Shown one piece after another: positions 25,924 to 34,825 of a DNA stretch of 64,000 nt; the first letter of the stretch is position 1; each line of letters begins with the position of its first letter. Location of the stretch: the NCBI RefSeq assembly GCF_000240165.1, contig NC_017585.1, forward strand, positions 496,001-560,000, given 5' to 3'. The DNA is from Streptantibioticus cattleyicolor NRRL 8057 = DSM 46488. GTDB lineage: Bacteria > Actinomycetota > Actinomycetes > Streptomycetales > Streptomycetaceae. Under the pieces are notes generated by a model, which had not been told where the DNA came from, did not search any database, and was given only the letters and a program-made list of their open reading frames with translations. Position numbers and translations under genes: made by a program.

Positions 25924-26522
25924 TCACAACAACGTCCGCCAGTAGAACCAGAACCGGCACCCCACCAGCACCACCACCGTCCCACACCACACCACCGGCA
26001 CGGCCCACGGGAACTCCAGCACGGCGATGGCCAACCGGCGGGGCGTGGGCAGCAGACCGCGACGGACGATGTGGTGCGCGCTCACACAGCAGGCGACGAC
26101 GGTGACCGCCCACACCAGGCAACACCACAGGCACAACGCGCCGATGGCGTAGAGGGCCTGGGACATCAGCCACATGCAGAACCCGGCACCCAGCAGCGTC
26201 CCGGCGCCCAGGGCGAGGCAGTACCACCTGCCCAGCCGCGCCCCGCCCAGCAACGCGGCACCGGTGGCCACCAGCACCGGATAACCGGCCAGTCCCAGCA
26301 GCGGGTTGGGGAACCCGAACACCGACGCCTGGGCGCTGACCATGACGTCGGTGCAGGAGAGCACCGGGTTGATGGTGCAGGCCGGACGGAAGTGCGGGTC
26401 GCGCAGGAGTTCCAGCTTGTCGACGGTGATCACGAACGAGGCGATCAGCCCGAGCACCCGGTGACCACGAGCGCCCACGCGGTCGCGGCGGACGCCCTCC
26501 CCGCCGCCGGACCCCGGCTCAC
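25924..26522 (-). pseudogene. Vitamin K epoxide reductase (VKOR) family, frameshifted
   Basis: The body encodes a VKOR-type membrane thiol oxidoreductase, which would oxidise quinone-linked dithiols for disulfide formation. It shows CTINPVLSC with the loop cysteines, CLWC as the CxxC active site, and four to five hydrophobic spans. The natural start is the GTG at 26522, overlapping the upstream stop (GTGA). From it the reading MSRGPAAGR...WALVVTG runs into a stop at 26445 unless one G is restored in the G3 run at 26457-26459. Restoring it yields VLGLIASFVITVDKLEL, the family N-terminus. This is either a real frameshift or a sequencing error. Confidence 0.7.
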
Positions 26523-27016
26523 CGGGCGCCCTTCCCGGCCCCGCCGCACCCCGCGTACCGAACCGTTCCGGCCGGCCACACCACGCGCACCGGCTTCCCC
26601 AGCCCACCCGCGAACGCGACCAGATGCGCGGTGGCATCCCGCCCGTCGGACGGCGAACCGTCCCACACCGCCACCAACTGACGGCAACAACGCACCAGTT
26701 GCTCGTCGGCGGCGACCCGGTCCTGCCGCACAGCCGGGTCGTACGGCAACAAATGGACGCGTTCGGCGAGGGCCAACAACTCACCGGCGGCACGCCGGTC
26801 ACCCTCGGGCAGACTCCCCCGGGCCGGCAACACAACCACCACCGGACGCCCCACCCGCCGCGCCGCCCTCCCCGCCACCACCGGCAACCTCGCCGCCGCC
26901 CTCACCACCACCGGATCCCCCACCGGCGCCACCCCCTCCAACGCCCCTTCCAACTCCCGCGCCACCACCTCCAACACCCCCGCACTCAAACCCCCATGCC
27001 CCACCAAACCGATCAC
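26519..27016 (-). CDS. Rossmann-like (SLOG/TIR-like) hypothetical protein
   Basis: A protein of 165 residues with alternating strands and helices. It opens with VIGLVGHGG, continues RPVVVVLPARG, then LVAVWDGSPSDGRDATAHLVAFAGGLGKPVRVVWPAG. The last block, with its acidic and small residues before a helix, resembles nucleotide-sensing SLOG/YpsA-like folds; this is inference from the pattern. Of two tandem GTGs (27019 and 27016), the second has GGAGG at 6-base spacing. The stop overlaps the VKOR start, so the pair is co-translated. The 309 bases upstream (27017-27325) show no gene. Confidence 0.6.
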   Translation of the reverse strand: MIGLVGHGGLSAGVLEVVARELEGALEGVAPVGDPVVVRAAARLPVVAGRAARRVGRPVVVVLPARGSLPEGDRRAAGELLALAERVHLLPYDPAVRQDRVAADEQLVRCCRQLVAVWDGSPSDGRDATAHLVAFAGGLGKPVRVVWPAGTVRYAGCGGAGKGAR

Positions 27017-27325
27017 CACTCACCTCCACGCATCCACCACCGTCCTCCCCCGACACCCAACCCACCCCCCACCCACCCCCACCAGGGCCGAACGTCCCGC
27101 CCGCCAAGTGCCGTTCGGGCATGCCCCCCGACGACGGGCTCAGGCGGTGGGGGGCATCGGGATGGCTGCGGACGCGGGGGGTGTGAGGGGGCCGCCGGGT
27201 TCGTGAGCGCGCACAACCGCCGCTCGGTGCGGTGGTGGTCGGCCGCAAGCACGGAAGGCAGGGGCGTCGGGGGGGACGGTGAGCGCTCACAACCGGGCGG
27301 GTCGGCGACGACCGTAACCCCCCGT

Positions 27326-28147
27326 TCACGCCGCCCGGGCGACGAGCCGGTCGGCGAGTTTGCACAGGCGGCGCACCGTGCGGTCGTCGGTGGCCACCGG
27401 GGCGGCCGGGGAGGGGGCGGTGCGGTCGTAGTAGGTGCCGGGGCGGATGTCGGTGGCGGGGTCGCAGAGGCGTACGACGTGGGCGGCGCCGTCGGCGGCG
27501 GGGTCGCCTTCGTGGGCGTAGAGGGGGAGGAGGGCGGTGTCGCAGATGCCCGGGTGGACGCTGACCGCCGTGCAGTTGGAGTCGGCGGGGACGGCGGCGC
27601 GGGTGAAGACGGTGAGGGCGAGTTGTGATTGCGCGTAGGCGGCGAGTCGGGAGTAGCGGCGGGCCCGGTTGACGTCGTTCCAGGCGATGGAGGCGGTGCG
27701 GTGCATGGAGGAGGAGACGTTGACCACGCGGCTGCCGGGGCGGGCGGTGAGCGGGCCGGCGAGGCGCCGGGTGAGCAGGTAGGCGGCGAGGAAGTTGACC
27801 TGGAAGGAGATCTCCAGTCCGTCCCCGGTGAGGGTGTGGCGTTCCGGGGCGGCCACCGCCGCGTTGTTGACCAGCAGGTCGAGCACGGGGTGGACGGCGG
27901 CCGTGACCCGGGCCAGTTCCTCGACCTCGGCGAGCCGGGTGAAGTCGGCCGCGACGGGCTCCAGCCGGTCCGCGTCGGCGCCGGCGGCCACCAGCCGGTC
28001 GACGGCGTCGCGGGCGGACACGGCGTCCCGGGCGTGCACGAGCACGGTGCAGCCCTGTGCGGCCAGGAGACGGGCGGTCTCCCAGCCGATGCCGGAGGCG
28101 GCTCCGGTGACCAGGGCGGTACGCGACGGCAGGGGTGAGCGGGTCAT
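27326..28147 (-). CDS. SDR-family protein lacking the catalytic lysine
   Basis: A 273-residue retinol-dehydrogenase-like SDR. TGAASGIGWETARLL near residue 15 and NNAAVAAPERHTLTGDGLEISFQVNFLA near 93-120 are typical. The active site reads YAQSQ where YxxxK is expected, so the Lys is replaced by Gln and activity is doubtful. Ser in NVSSSMHR is present. ATG at 28147. Substrate unknown; no obvious operon partner. The 355 bases to the divergent esterase start (28148-28502) hold no gene I can support. Confidence 0.8.
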   Translation of the reverse strand: MTRSPLPSRTALVTGAASGIGWETARLLAAQGCTVLVHARDAVSARDAVDRLVAAGADADRLEPVAADFTRLAEVEELARVTAAVHPVLDLLVNNAAVAAPERHTLTGDGLEISFQVNFLAAYLLTRRLAGPLTARPGSRVVNVSSSMHRTASIAWNDVNRARRYSRLAAYAQSQLALTVFTRAAVPADSNCTAVSVHPGICDTALLPLYAHEGDPAADGAAHVVRLCDPATDIRPGTYYDRTAPSPAAPVATDDRTVRRLCKLADRLVARAA

Positions 28148-28502
28148 GGGTCCTCGTCCAGAGTGCGGGATATGGGATACGGGCAGGCCGGGCCCGCGGA
28201 AGGCAGGGCGCGGTCGGCCGGCGTGGTGGTGTGTGGTGATGTGAAGCGAAGTGATGCGGCGACGCCGCCCCCGGGTCAGTTCACCGGGCGCGGACGGCGT
28301 GCGGGATCGACGGCGGCACCCGTACTCGGTGGCCGGTCGTCGTGGCGCGGACCGCTGTTCACCCCGCCATGGAAGCCGACCGGGCCGGGCGGTTCAAGCG
28401 CCCGGCGGGCTCGCTGACGTTTCCCTGACGTACCCGTTCCGGCGGGGCGGCCGGGTGACGTCGGTCCTGGCGGGAAGGGCGGTGCGCGAGGTATGCAGGG
28501 GT

Positions 28503-29948
28503 ATGGACTGCGAAACGCGAGAACGGCCCGTGGTGGCCACGAAGTACGGCCCGGTACGCGGGGTGCGCGAGGAGAACGGGGTGGCGGCCTTCCGTGGTGT
28601 GCCGTACGCCGCCCCGCCGGTGGGCGCGCTGCGGTTCGCCGCGCCCCGGCCGCACCCGGGGTGGGAAGGTACGTACGACGCGGCGCGCCCCGGCCCTTCG
28701 GTGCCGCAGAACCCGTCCCGGCTGGAGGCGGTGATGGGAGCCAGGGTGCCGGACTGGGACGAGGAGGGCTGCCTGAACCTCAACGTGTGGGCGCCGCCGG
28801 GCGATCCGGTGCGGCGACCGGTGCTGGTCTGGTTCCACGGCGGCGGCTTCACCAGCGGCAGCGGCGGCTGGGACTGGTACGACGGCGGGCGGCTCGCGGC
28901 CCTCGGTGACATCGTGGTGGTGACCGCCAACTACCGCCTGGGGCCGCTGGGTTACCTGTGGCTTCCCGGCATCGGCGCGGAGAACGCCGGCTGCCTGGAC
29001 CAGGGCGCGGTGCTGCGGTGGGTGCGTGACAACATCGAGGCGTTCGGCGGTGACCCGGGACGGGTGACGGTCGGCGGGCAGTCGGCCGGGGCGTTCTCCG
29101 CGCTCCACCTCGCGGTGGATCCGGCGACCGCGCCGCTGGTGCACCAGGTGGTGGCGGAGTCGGGGCCGTGGGATCTGGCACCGCAGGAGCCGGCGGAGGC
29201 GGACGGGGCCGCCGCGGACTTCCTGCGCATCCTCGGCGTCGAGGGGGACGCCGACCCGGGGGCGGCGCTGCGGGCCCGGCCGGTCGAGGAGTTGCTCGCC
29301 GGGTACGCGCGGCTGATGGCGGAGCGCGCCGGTGGTGTGGCGCCGCCGATGTATCCGGTGCTCGGCGGCCCCGGTGTGCCGCGTGCCGCCATGGCCGCGG
29401 TGGCGGACGGCGCGTTGGACGGCAAGGGGGTGCTGCTGGGCAGCACCGAGGACGAGATGACGGCGTTCTTCGCCTTCAACCCGGCCGTGCAGGCACTCGG
29501 CCGCGAGGAGGTGCTCGCTTCGCTGGGCGACGACGCCGAGGCCCGTTACGCCTCGTACGCGGCCCGGCGGCCCGGGGCGACCCCGGCGCGGGTGCTCACC
29601 GACGCCGTCACCGACCGGGTCTTCGGTGACGGCGTCCGGGAGATCGCCGCCCGGTGCGCGGCAGGTGACCACCCGGCGTACGTGTACCGTTTCGCCCGCC
29701 GTCCGTCGGTGGACGAGGCGGGGCTGGGCGCCACGCACTGCGCCGAACTGCCATTCCTGTTCGGCACGTTGGATGCCTTCGCGGTGGCGCCGATGCTCGG
29801 CCCGGTGGACGACGGCGACCGGGAACTGGCCGCTGCCTTCGGCGGTGCGGTGGCCGCGTTCGTGTCCGCCGGGGACCCGTCGGCCCACGGTTTGTCTTCC
29901 TGGCCGCCGTATCTGGCCGGGTCGGATCCGTTCGTGCGGCGTTTTTGA
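28503..29948 (+). CDS. Type B carboxylesterase
   Basis: A 481-residue alpha/beta hydrolase of the carboxylesterase/cholinesterase family. It shows AFRGVPYAAPPVGALRF near 29, the oxyanion FHGGGF near 117, the nucleophile GGQSAGAFS near 196, an acidic STEDEM near 315 and a catalytic His in ATHCAELPFLFG near 410. No signal peptide, so probably cytoplasmic. The ATG at 28503 is preferred; a GTG at 28455 would add 16 residues. It ends 21 bases from the convergent secreted-protein gene. Confidence 0.85.
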   Translation: MDCETRERPVVATKYGPVRGVREENGVAAFRGVPYAAPPVGALRFAAPRPHPGWEGTYDAARPGPSVPQNPSRLEAVMGARVPDWDEEGCLNLNVWAPPGDPVRRPVLVWFHGGGFTSGSGGWDWYDGGRLAALGDIVVVTANYRLGPLGYLWLPGIGAENAGCLDQGAVLRWVRDNIEAFGGDPGRVTVGGQSAGAFSALHLAVDPATAPLVHQVVAESGPWDLAPQEPAEADGAAADFLRILGVEGDADPGAALRARPVEELLAGYARLMAERAGGVAPPMYPVLGGPGVPRAAMAAVADGALDGKGVLLGSTEDEMTAFFAFNPAVQALGREEVLASLGDDAEARYASYAARRPGATPARVLTDAVTDRVFGDGVREIAARCAAGDHPAYVYRFARRPSVDEAGLGATHCAELPFLFGTLDAFAVAPMLGPVDDGDRELAAAFGGAVAAFVSAGDPSAHGLSSWPPYLAGSDPFVRRF

Positions 29949-29969
29949 CGTGTGATGTCTGACGGTTGG

Positions 29970-30923
29970 TCAGCTCACCGTGACCCGCCAGTCGCTGTTG
30001 GGTGTGACCACTTGGCTGTGGATGCCGGCGCACAGGTAACCGGCCGGGTCCATGGCGGGCTTGGGGAAGACGGAGGAGTTGGCGGGGACGGCCGCGGACC
30101 AACCGGCGGCGTCGCGGATCTGCGTGGCGCCGCTCTCCACCGTCCGCCCCGCCAGGTCGTCGCAGACCTGGACGTTGCCGGTGGCCGGATCGACCGCCGA
30201 GTAGTACTCGAACATGTCCCAGCCGTAGGCGACGCCGCTGTGGTCGGTGCCGTTGCTGGTGAAGAAGGTGCGCCAGACGCCGGCGGAGTAGTCGTAGAGG
30301 TAGGCGGTCCAGGTGTTGCTGGTCGCGTCGGTCTGCTCGACCTTGGCGCTGTAGGCCGTGCGTCCGCCCACGGTGGTGCCGTAGCGGGCGAGGAAGGCGT
30401 CCTCGACGGTGACGGTGGCGCCGATGTCCGTCCCGGAGTTGGTGCACCAGTCCCAGGCCCAGATCTCGGCACCGGAGTCGGTGTGCACGGTGACCAGTTC
30501 GATGCAGGCACCCGGGCCGGGCTTGAAGGTGGGCGCGTAGAGCACGTCGTCGGCGTCGCTGAGGGTGAGCGCGGGGTCGAGGGTCTGGGTGGCGCTCAAC
30601 CCCAGGACGCCCGCACCGCCCGCGGCCACCTTGGTCCCCCACCACTTGTGATTGGTGCTCGCCGCCGGACGCAGCGCGCCCGCTCCGCCGCGCAGCCGCC
30701 GGAACCGCTCGACGGCGGCACGGTCACGTGCGGTGACAGCATGCGTGCCGATGGCCCGCCCCGGCACGGTTCCGCGGGCCGGCGCGGTGGGCGCGGGCAC
30801 CACCGGACGGGCGGTCGCGTCCTGCGGGCCACTCAACCCGGCAGCCAACAACACACCAGCGACGACGACCCCGGCACCCCGCAGGGCTCTCCCGGTTCCG
30901 CCGCGCTTGACGGGCACACGCAT
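29970..30923 (-). CDS. Secreted hypothetical protein
   Basis: A 317-residue protein. The basic start MRVPVKRGGTGRALRGAG and a hydrophobic run to about residue 36 form a signal peptide. The mature part is rich in Trp, Tyr, Asp and Ser/Thr with strand-like spacing, suggesting an extracellular beta-sandwich. Three cysteines (ACIE, DWCT, VCDD) could form disulfides. The ATG at 30923 has GAGGAGG upstream, which decides against the longer frame. No family recognised. Confidence 0.65.
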   Translation of the reverse strand: MRVPVKRGGTGRALRGAGVVVAGVLLAAGLSGPQDATARPVVPAPTAPARGTVPGRAIGTHAVTARDRAAVERFRRLRGGAGALRPAASTNHKWWGTKVAAGGAGVLGLSATQTLDPALTLSDADDVLYAPTFKPGPGACIELVTVHTDSGAEIWAWDWCTNSGTDIGATVTVEDAFLARYGTTVGGRTAYSAKVEQTDATSNTWTAYLYDYSAGVWRTFFTSNGTDHSGVAYGWDMFEYYSAVDPATGNVQVCDDLAGRTVESGATQIRDAAGWSAAVPANSSVFPKPAMDPAGYLCAGIHSQVVTPNSDWRVTVS

Positions 30924-31192
30924 GGCGGACGCCTCCTCGGCACCTCGACAACGGGCGCCGCCCATGGTGGGCCCGCCCGACCGCACTCACCAGCAGGCGC
31001 GCCCGACGTGAAACAGCAATGGCGGGAACATGACAGCTTCGTGCTCCGGCACGTCGATGTCTTCAGCGGGGCGGGGTGGTAGCTCAGGCATGGCGGGGGG
31101 GTTGGCGGTCCGCCGGTTGGGGGGTGACGGAGGCGGTGGAGCACAGCCATTCCGCCGGGTCGACGGTGGTGGTGAGCCGCGTTGTGCCGGGT

Positions 31193-31281
31193 GGGGAATC
31201 CTCGCGGGCGCGGGGACGACGGCGGGTTGAATCGGTAGACGCCGCGGCGCACCGGGCAACCCCCGTGGGCGCGGGGAGGAC
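31193..31281. CRISPR. Two-repeat relic of a type I-E-like CRISPR array
   Basis: Two 28-nt units at 31193-31220 and 31254-31281 match at 23 of 28 positions and share the block GGGCGCGGGGA. Each contains a CCCCGCG/CGCGGGG hairpin core like actinobacterial I-E repeats. The period is exactly 61 bases, with a 33-base spacer between. No third repeat is found one period up- or downstream, and no cas gene lies in the window. A degenerate solitary array is the best reading. The surrounding gap 30924-31521 holds no supported gene. Confidence 0.55.
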
Positions 31282-31521
31282 CTTGAGTCACGGGGACAGC
31301 GTCCTGCTGGTCACCGGGCCCTTCACCGGCCACGATGATTTCGCGGTGGCCCCCGCGCCCTATGGATTGCACGCGCGCCGGGACAGCTCGTCGTACTGCT
31401 CCGACCGGCAGTACCGGGTTCGGTCGGCCTGCGAGGGGACGGCGGATCCGCCCGGAAGCGGATGCGGCTGTCCACTCCTGAGCTGACGTCAGGCGCCTGG
31501 CTGCGACCTAGTTTCTGGGGC

Positions 31522-32700
31522 ATGACCAGTATCCGCCGCGCGGCTGTGGCCGCCGCGCTCGCCCTCGTTCTGCCGTTGCCGATTGCCGCGGCGGCACCCG
31601 CCTTCGCCGCCGCGCCGTCCGCCGAGGCCTCCGCCGGCCCGGCGCCGGTTGGTTTCACGGCTGAGCTGCCTCGTCCGACCGGCCCGTACGCGGTCGGCCG
31701 GGACCTGCTGCACCTCGTCGACCAGCATCGCCGGGACCCCTGGGTGCCGTCGGCGGGAGCGCGGCAGCTGATGGTGTCGATGTACTACCCGGCCCGGCCT
31801 GGGAGCGGGGTGCCCGCTTCCTACATGACCACCGACGAGGCCCGGCTGTTCCTCCAGGAGAAGGCCCCGGGCTCCGGCATTCCACCCGAGGCACTGACCA
31901 CCGTCCGCGCCTGGGCGCGGACGGATGCGCGCCCGGCGCCCGGGCGGTTCCCGCTGGTGCTGCTCTCACCCGGTTTCACCCTCCCGCGGGCGCTGTTCAG
32001 CAGCGTCGCCGAGGACCTGGCCAGCCGCGGGTACGTCGTCGCACTGATCGACCACACCTACGAGACCCCCGGCGTCACCTTCCCCGACGGACAGACCCTG
32101 CCCTGCGCCATCTGCGACCAGCCACCGACGGGCGGGCTGCCGGCCGTCGCCGAGAGCCGGGCGAAGGACGCCTCCTTCGTGATCGACCGGCTGACGTCCG
32201 CTCACTCACCCTGGTCCTACGCCCATCTGATCGACCGGCGACGGATCGGCATGGCCGGGCACTCCATCGGCGGCGACGCCGCCGCCGTGACCATGGCTGC
32301 CGACCGCCGGGTGCGGGCCGGGGTGAACATGGACGGCACCTTCCAGGTGCCGGTCCCGACCACCGGTCTGGACGGCAGGCCCTTCCTCCTGTTCGGCGCC
32401 CAGTCCGACGAGAGCCCGGGCATGGATTCCAGCTGGGACGACGCCTGGACGAGCCTGGACGGCTGGAAGCGCCGGCTCACCATTGCCGGCGCCGAGCACG
32501 GCACGTTCAGCGACCTGCCGTTGCTCTCCCAGGCGGTGGGCCGGCCCAGCCCGCCCGGGGCGATCGCGCCGCTGCGCGGGCTGGCGATCACCCGGACGTA
32601 CCTCGGGGACTTCTTCGATCTTCAACTGAAGGGCGAACCGGAGCCACTGCTGGACGGGCCGTCCCCGGACGAGCCGGAAGTCGCCGTCCAGCTCCCGTAG
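31522..32700 (+). CDS. Secreted lipase, PAF-acetylhydrolase-like
   Basis: A 392-residue alpha/beta hydrolase with a signal peptide (RRAAVAAALALVLPLPIAAAAPAFA). The fold region includes PLVLLSPGFTLPRALF near 153, a nucleophile elbow GHSIGGDAA near 243, and a late His in EHGTFSD near 331. The RQLMVSMYYPARPG strand near 80 is typical of PAF-AH-like esterases. It should hydrolyse short acyl esters or phospholipids outside the cell. It ends at a terminator shared with the convergent two-component genes. Confidence 0.8.
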   Translation: MTSIRRAAVAAALALVLPLPIAAAAPAFAAAPSAEASAGPAPVGFTAELPRPTGPYAVGRDLLHLVDQHRRDPWVPSAGARQLMVSMYYPARPGSGVPASYMTTDEARLFLQEKAPGSGIPPEALTTVRAWARTDARPAPGRFPLVLLSPGFTLPRALFSSVAEDLASRGYVVALIDHTYETPGVTFPDGQTLPCAICDQPPTGGLPAVAESRAKDASFVIDRLTSAHSPWSYAHLIDRRRIGMAGHSIGGDAAAVTMAADRRVRAGVNMDGTFQVPVPTTGLDGRPFLLFGAQSDESPGMDSSWDDAWTSLDGWKRRLTIAGAEHGTFSDLPLLSQAVGRPSPPGAIAPLRGLAITRTYLGDFFDLQLKGEPEPLLDGPSPDEPEVAVQLP

Positions 32701-32710
32701 CGCCGCGCGC

Positions 32711-32750
32711 GGTGTCCCCGTTCACACAGGCTCAGCCGGACGGGGACACC
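32711..32750. terminator. Bidirectional hairpin between lipase and response regulator
   Basis: GGTGTCCCCG at 32711-32720 pairs perfectly with CGGGGACACC at 32741-32750 over a 20-base loop. The right arm overlaps the last codons of the minus-strand response regulator, whose stop is at 32732. It suits termination of both converging transcripts. Confidence 0.65.
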
Positions 32751-33388
32751 AGGCCCGCATCGTAGGCGGCGATGACGAGTTGGACGCGGTCGCGGGCGTC
32801 GAGCTTGGTCAGCAGCCGTGCCACATGGGTCTTGGCGGTGGCGGGGCCGATGAAAAGCTCCTCGGCGATCTCGCTGTTGGACAGGCCGCGCCCGATCAGG
32901 GTCAGCACTTCGCGTTCCCTGCCGGTGATGCCGTCGAGCCGTCGATGTTGCCGGGCGGGCGCCGGGCGCCCGGCGAAGTCCTCGATGAGGCGGCGGGTGA
33001 CGCTCGGCGCGATCAGGGCATCGCCGGCCGCGACCACGCGGATCGCCGCGATGATGTCCACCAACGCCATGTCCTTGACCAGGAACCCGCTGGCACCCGC
33101 GCGCAGCGAGGCGTAGACGTTCTCGTCGTCGTCGAAGGTGGTGAGGATGAGGACGCGTGGCGTCGGGGAATCCGCGGTGATGGCCCGGGTGGCTTCGATG
33201 CCGTCCGTACCGGGCATGCGGATGTCCATCACCACGACGTCGGGTCGGACCTCATCGGCCAGTCGGACGGCTTCGGCGCCCGTTCCGGCCTCACCCACGA
33301 TCTCCAGGTCAGGGAGGCCCGTGATGACCATGCTCAGTCCGGCGCGCACCAGTTCCTGGTCGTCGGCCAGTACCACTCGGATCGTCAT
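32732..33388 (-). CDS. NarL-family response regulator
   Basis: A 218-residue DNA-binding response regulator. The receiver domain (1-120) has the acidic pair DD near residue 9, the phospho-acceptor Asp in VVMDIRMPG near 54 and the Lys in FLVKDM near 104. A LuxR-type HTH follows, LTGREREVLTLIGRGLSNSEIAEELFI near 150-180 (the sequence begins ITGRE). The ATG at 33388 overlaps the sensor kinase stop (ATGA), so the two are co-translated. Target genes cannot be deduced, though the neighbouring ABC remnant may once have been one. Confidence 0.92.
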   Translation of the reverse strand: MTIRVVLADDQELVRAGLSMVITGLPDLEIVGEAGTGAEAVRLADEVRPDVVVMDIRMPGTDGIEATRAITADSPTPRVLILTTFDDDENVYASLRAGASGFLVKDMALVDIIAAIRVVAAGDALIAPSVTRRLIEDFAGRPAPARQHRRLDGITGREREVLTLIGRGLSNSEIAEELFIGPATAKTHVARLLTKLDARDRVQLVIAAYDAGLVSPSG

Positions 33389-34605
33389 AGCGGCAGCTGC
33401 GCCGCCACTCGGAAGCCGCCCTCGGGCCTGGTGCCCGCGCTGAACAGGCCGTTCAGCAAGGCGACCCGTTCCCGCATCCCGGAGATCCCGTATCCTGACC
33501 CCGAAGCGGCACCGGCCCGCACATCTGCTCGCGCGCCGGCCCGGCCCGCCCCGCGTCCGTCGTCGACGATCTCGACGGCCAACTCCTCGTCCCCGTAGTC
33601 CACGGACACCTGGCAGTGCCGGGCGCCGGAATGGCGCACCGTGTTGGTGACCGACTCCTGGATGATCCTGAAGGCGGCCACGTCGACCTCGGGTGGCAGC
33701 GGCCGGCGCTCGCCCTGCCAGTGCACCTCGACCCGTACTCCGGCGTCCGTCGTCGTCTCGGCCAGCCGGTCGACGGCCTCCAGGCCCACTGCCGCAGGCG
33801 GCGTTGCCGTGTCGTCGTCGGCTCGGCGCAGCGAGACGAGCATGCGTCGCAGTCCGGCCAGCGTCTCGCGGCTGGTGGTCTCGATGGCGTCGAGCGCCTT
33901 GCGTGCGTCCTCCGGCCGGGTGTCCAGGACCAGGCCTGCCGCGCCGGCCTGGATCGCGATGACGCCCATGCTGTGCGCCACCATGTCGTGCACCTCCCGG
34001 GCGATCCGCAGCCGCTCGGCCGTCAACGCCTGTGTGCGCAGTGCCTGGCCGTAATCCCGTTGCCGGCGTACCGAGTTGCCGGTCAGCCAGGCGATGGCGA
34101 CCACCGCGATGAGGGCGGCCATCATGCTGAGGAAGTCGCTGAGCGCCTCCTGCGCCTGGTCCATCGCCCACCACTGGCAGGGCCAGGCGGCCAGCTCGAC
34201 GCAAGCGGCCGCGAGGGCGGTACGGCGCGGACGAGTGGCCGCGAGGTAGCCGACCAGGACGGCCATCACCAGGAAGAACGGCCAGGTCTTCGCGCCGACC
34301 GCGGCCGCCGCGCACGATTCGGCCAGCAGCACCCCGAACACCGGCAGTGGCCGACGGTGGGCCCATCCGAGGGCCAGCGCCGACGCGACGGCCATCGCCT
34401 CCCGGGGCAGGACGCCCACGGAGACGGACTCGTGGGACGGCAGCGGGAGCGGTCCCATCCGACTGGTCGTGGTGACGAACAGCAAGAGCGCGAACAGAGC
34501 GGCAGCGCACCAGGTCAGCGCCGACCACACCGGCGACGGCAGCCGTCTCGGCCACGGAGGACGCGGCATCGCTCGATCCACACCGGGATCGTAGCCGTCC
34601 CCCAC
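33385..34605 (-). CDS. Sensor histidine kinase (HisKA_3)
   Basis: A 406-residue membrane kinase. Five or six hydrophobic spans occupy residues 25-175 with little extracellular sequence, so it may sense a membrane-borne signal such as cell-wall stress. The dimerisation block RLRIAREVHDMVAHSMGVIAIQAG carries the phospho-accepting His. The ATPase domain shows FRIIQESVTNTVRHS (N box) and DDGRGAG, GYGISGMRERV (G boxes). A GTG at 34605 is used; an internal ATG at 34569 is possible. Paired with the downstream regulator. Confidence 0.88.
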   Translation of the reverse strand: MGDGYDPGVDRAMPRPPWPRRLPSPVWSALTWCAAALFALLLFVTTTSRMGPLPLPSHESVSVGVLPREAMAVASALALGWAHRRPLPVFGVLLAESCAAAAVGAKTWPFFLVMAVLVGYLAATRPRRTALAAACVELAAWPCQWWAMDQAQEALSDFLSMMAALIAVVAIAWLTGNSVRRQRDYGQALRTQALTAERLRIAREVHDMVAHSMGVIAIQAGAAGLVLDTRPEDARKALDAIETTSRETLAGLRRMLVSLRRADDDTATPPAAVGLEAVDRLAETTTDAGVRVEVHWQGERRPLPPEVDVAAFRIIQESVTNTVRHSGARHCQVSVDYGDEELAVEIVDDGRGAGRAGARADVRAGAASGSGYGISGMRERVALLNGLFSAGTRPEGGFRVAAQLPL

Positions 34606-34615
34606 CCGCCGGGAG

Positions 34616-34645
34616 TCCCCCTGCGGCCGTACGCCCGCAGGGGGA
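34616..34645 (-). promoter_or_regulatory. Hairpin covering the kinase ribosome site
   Basis: TCCCCCTGCGG (34616-34626) and its exact complement (34635-34645) form an 11-bp stem with an 8-base loop, 10 bases upstream of the kinase GTG on the minus strand. On the minus transcript the arm nearer the gene carries AGGGGGA, the likely ribosome-binding sequence, so folding could hide it. It could equally be an autoregulatory operator. Confidence 0.45.
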
Positions 34646-34825
34646 GCGGCTCACCCCGTCCGCCGACGGCCGGCCGCCACACCGGCCCGACCTGCGAAAA
34701 CGTTGACGGCGACGGCGCTGGAGCCGAGCCGGTCGGCCGATGTAGCGGCCGGTCCCGACGCACCCGGAAGCGGCGAGACCCGGTGCACGGTCGGCTTTTC
34801 GGACCACCACTCAGGAGGACACAGC

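Noticed and set aside
31070..31110. tRNA-like string GGTAGCTCAGGCATGGC
   Set aside because: It resembles a D-arm, but no acceptor, anticodon or T-arm (GGTTCGANNCC) follows at the right distance.
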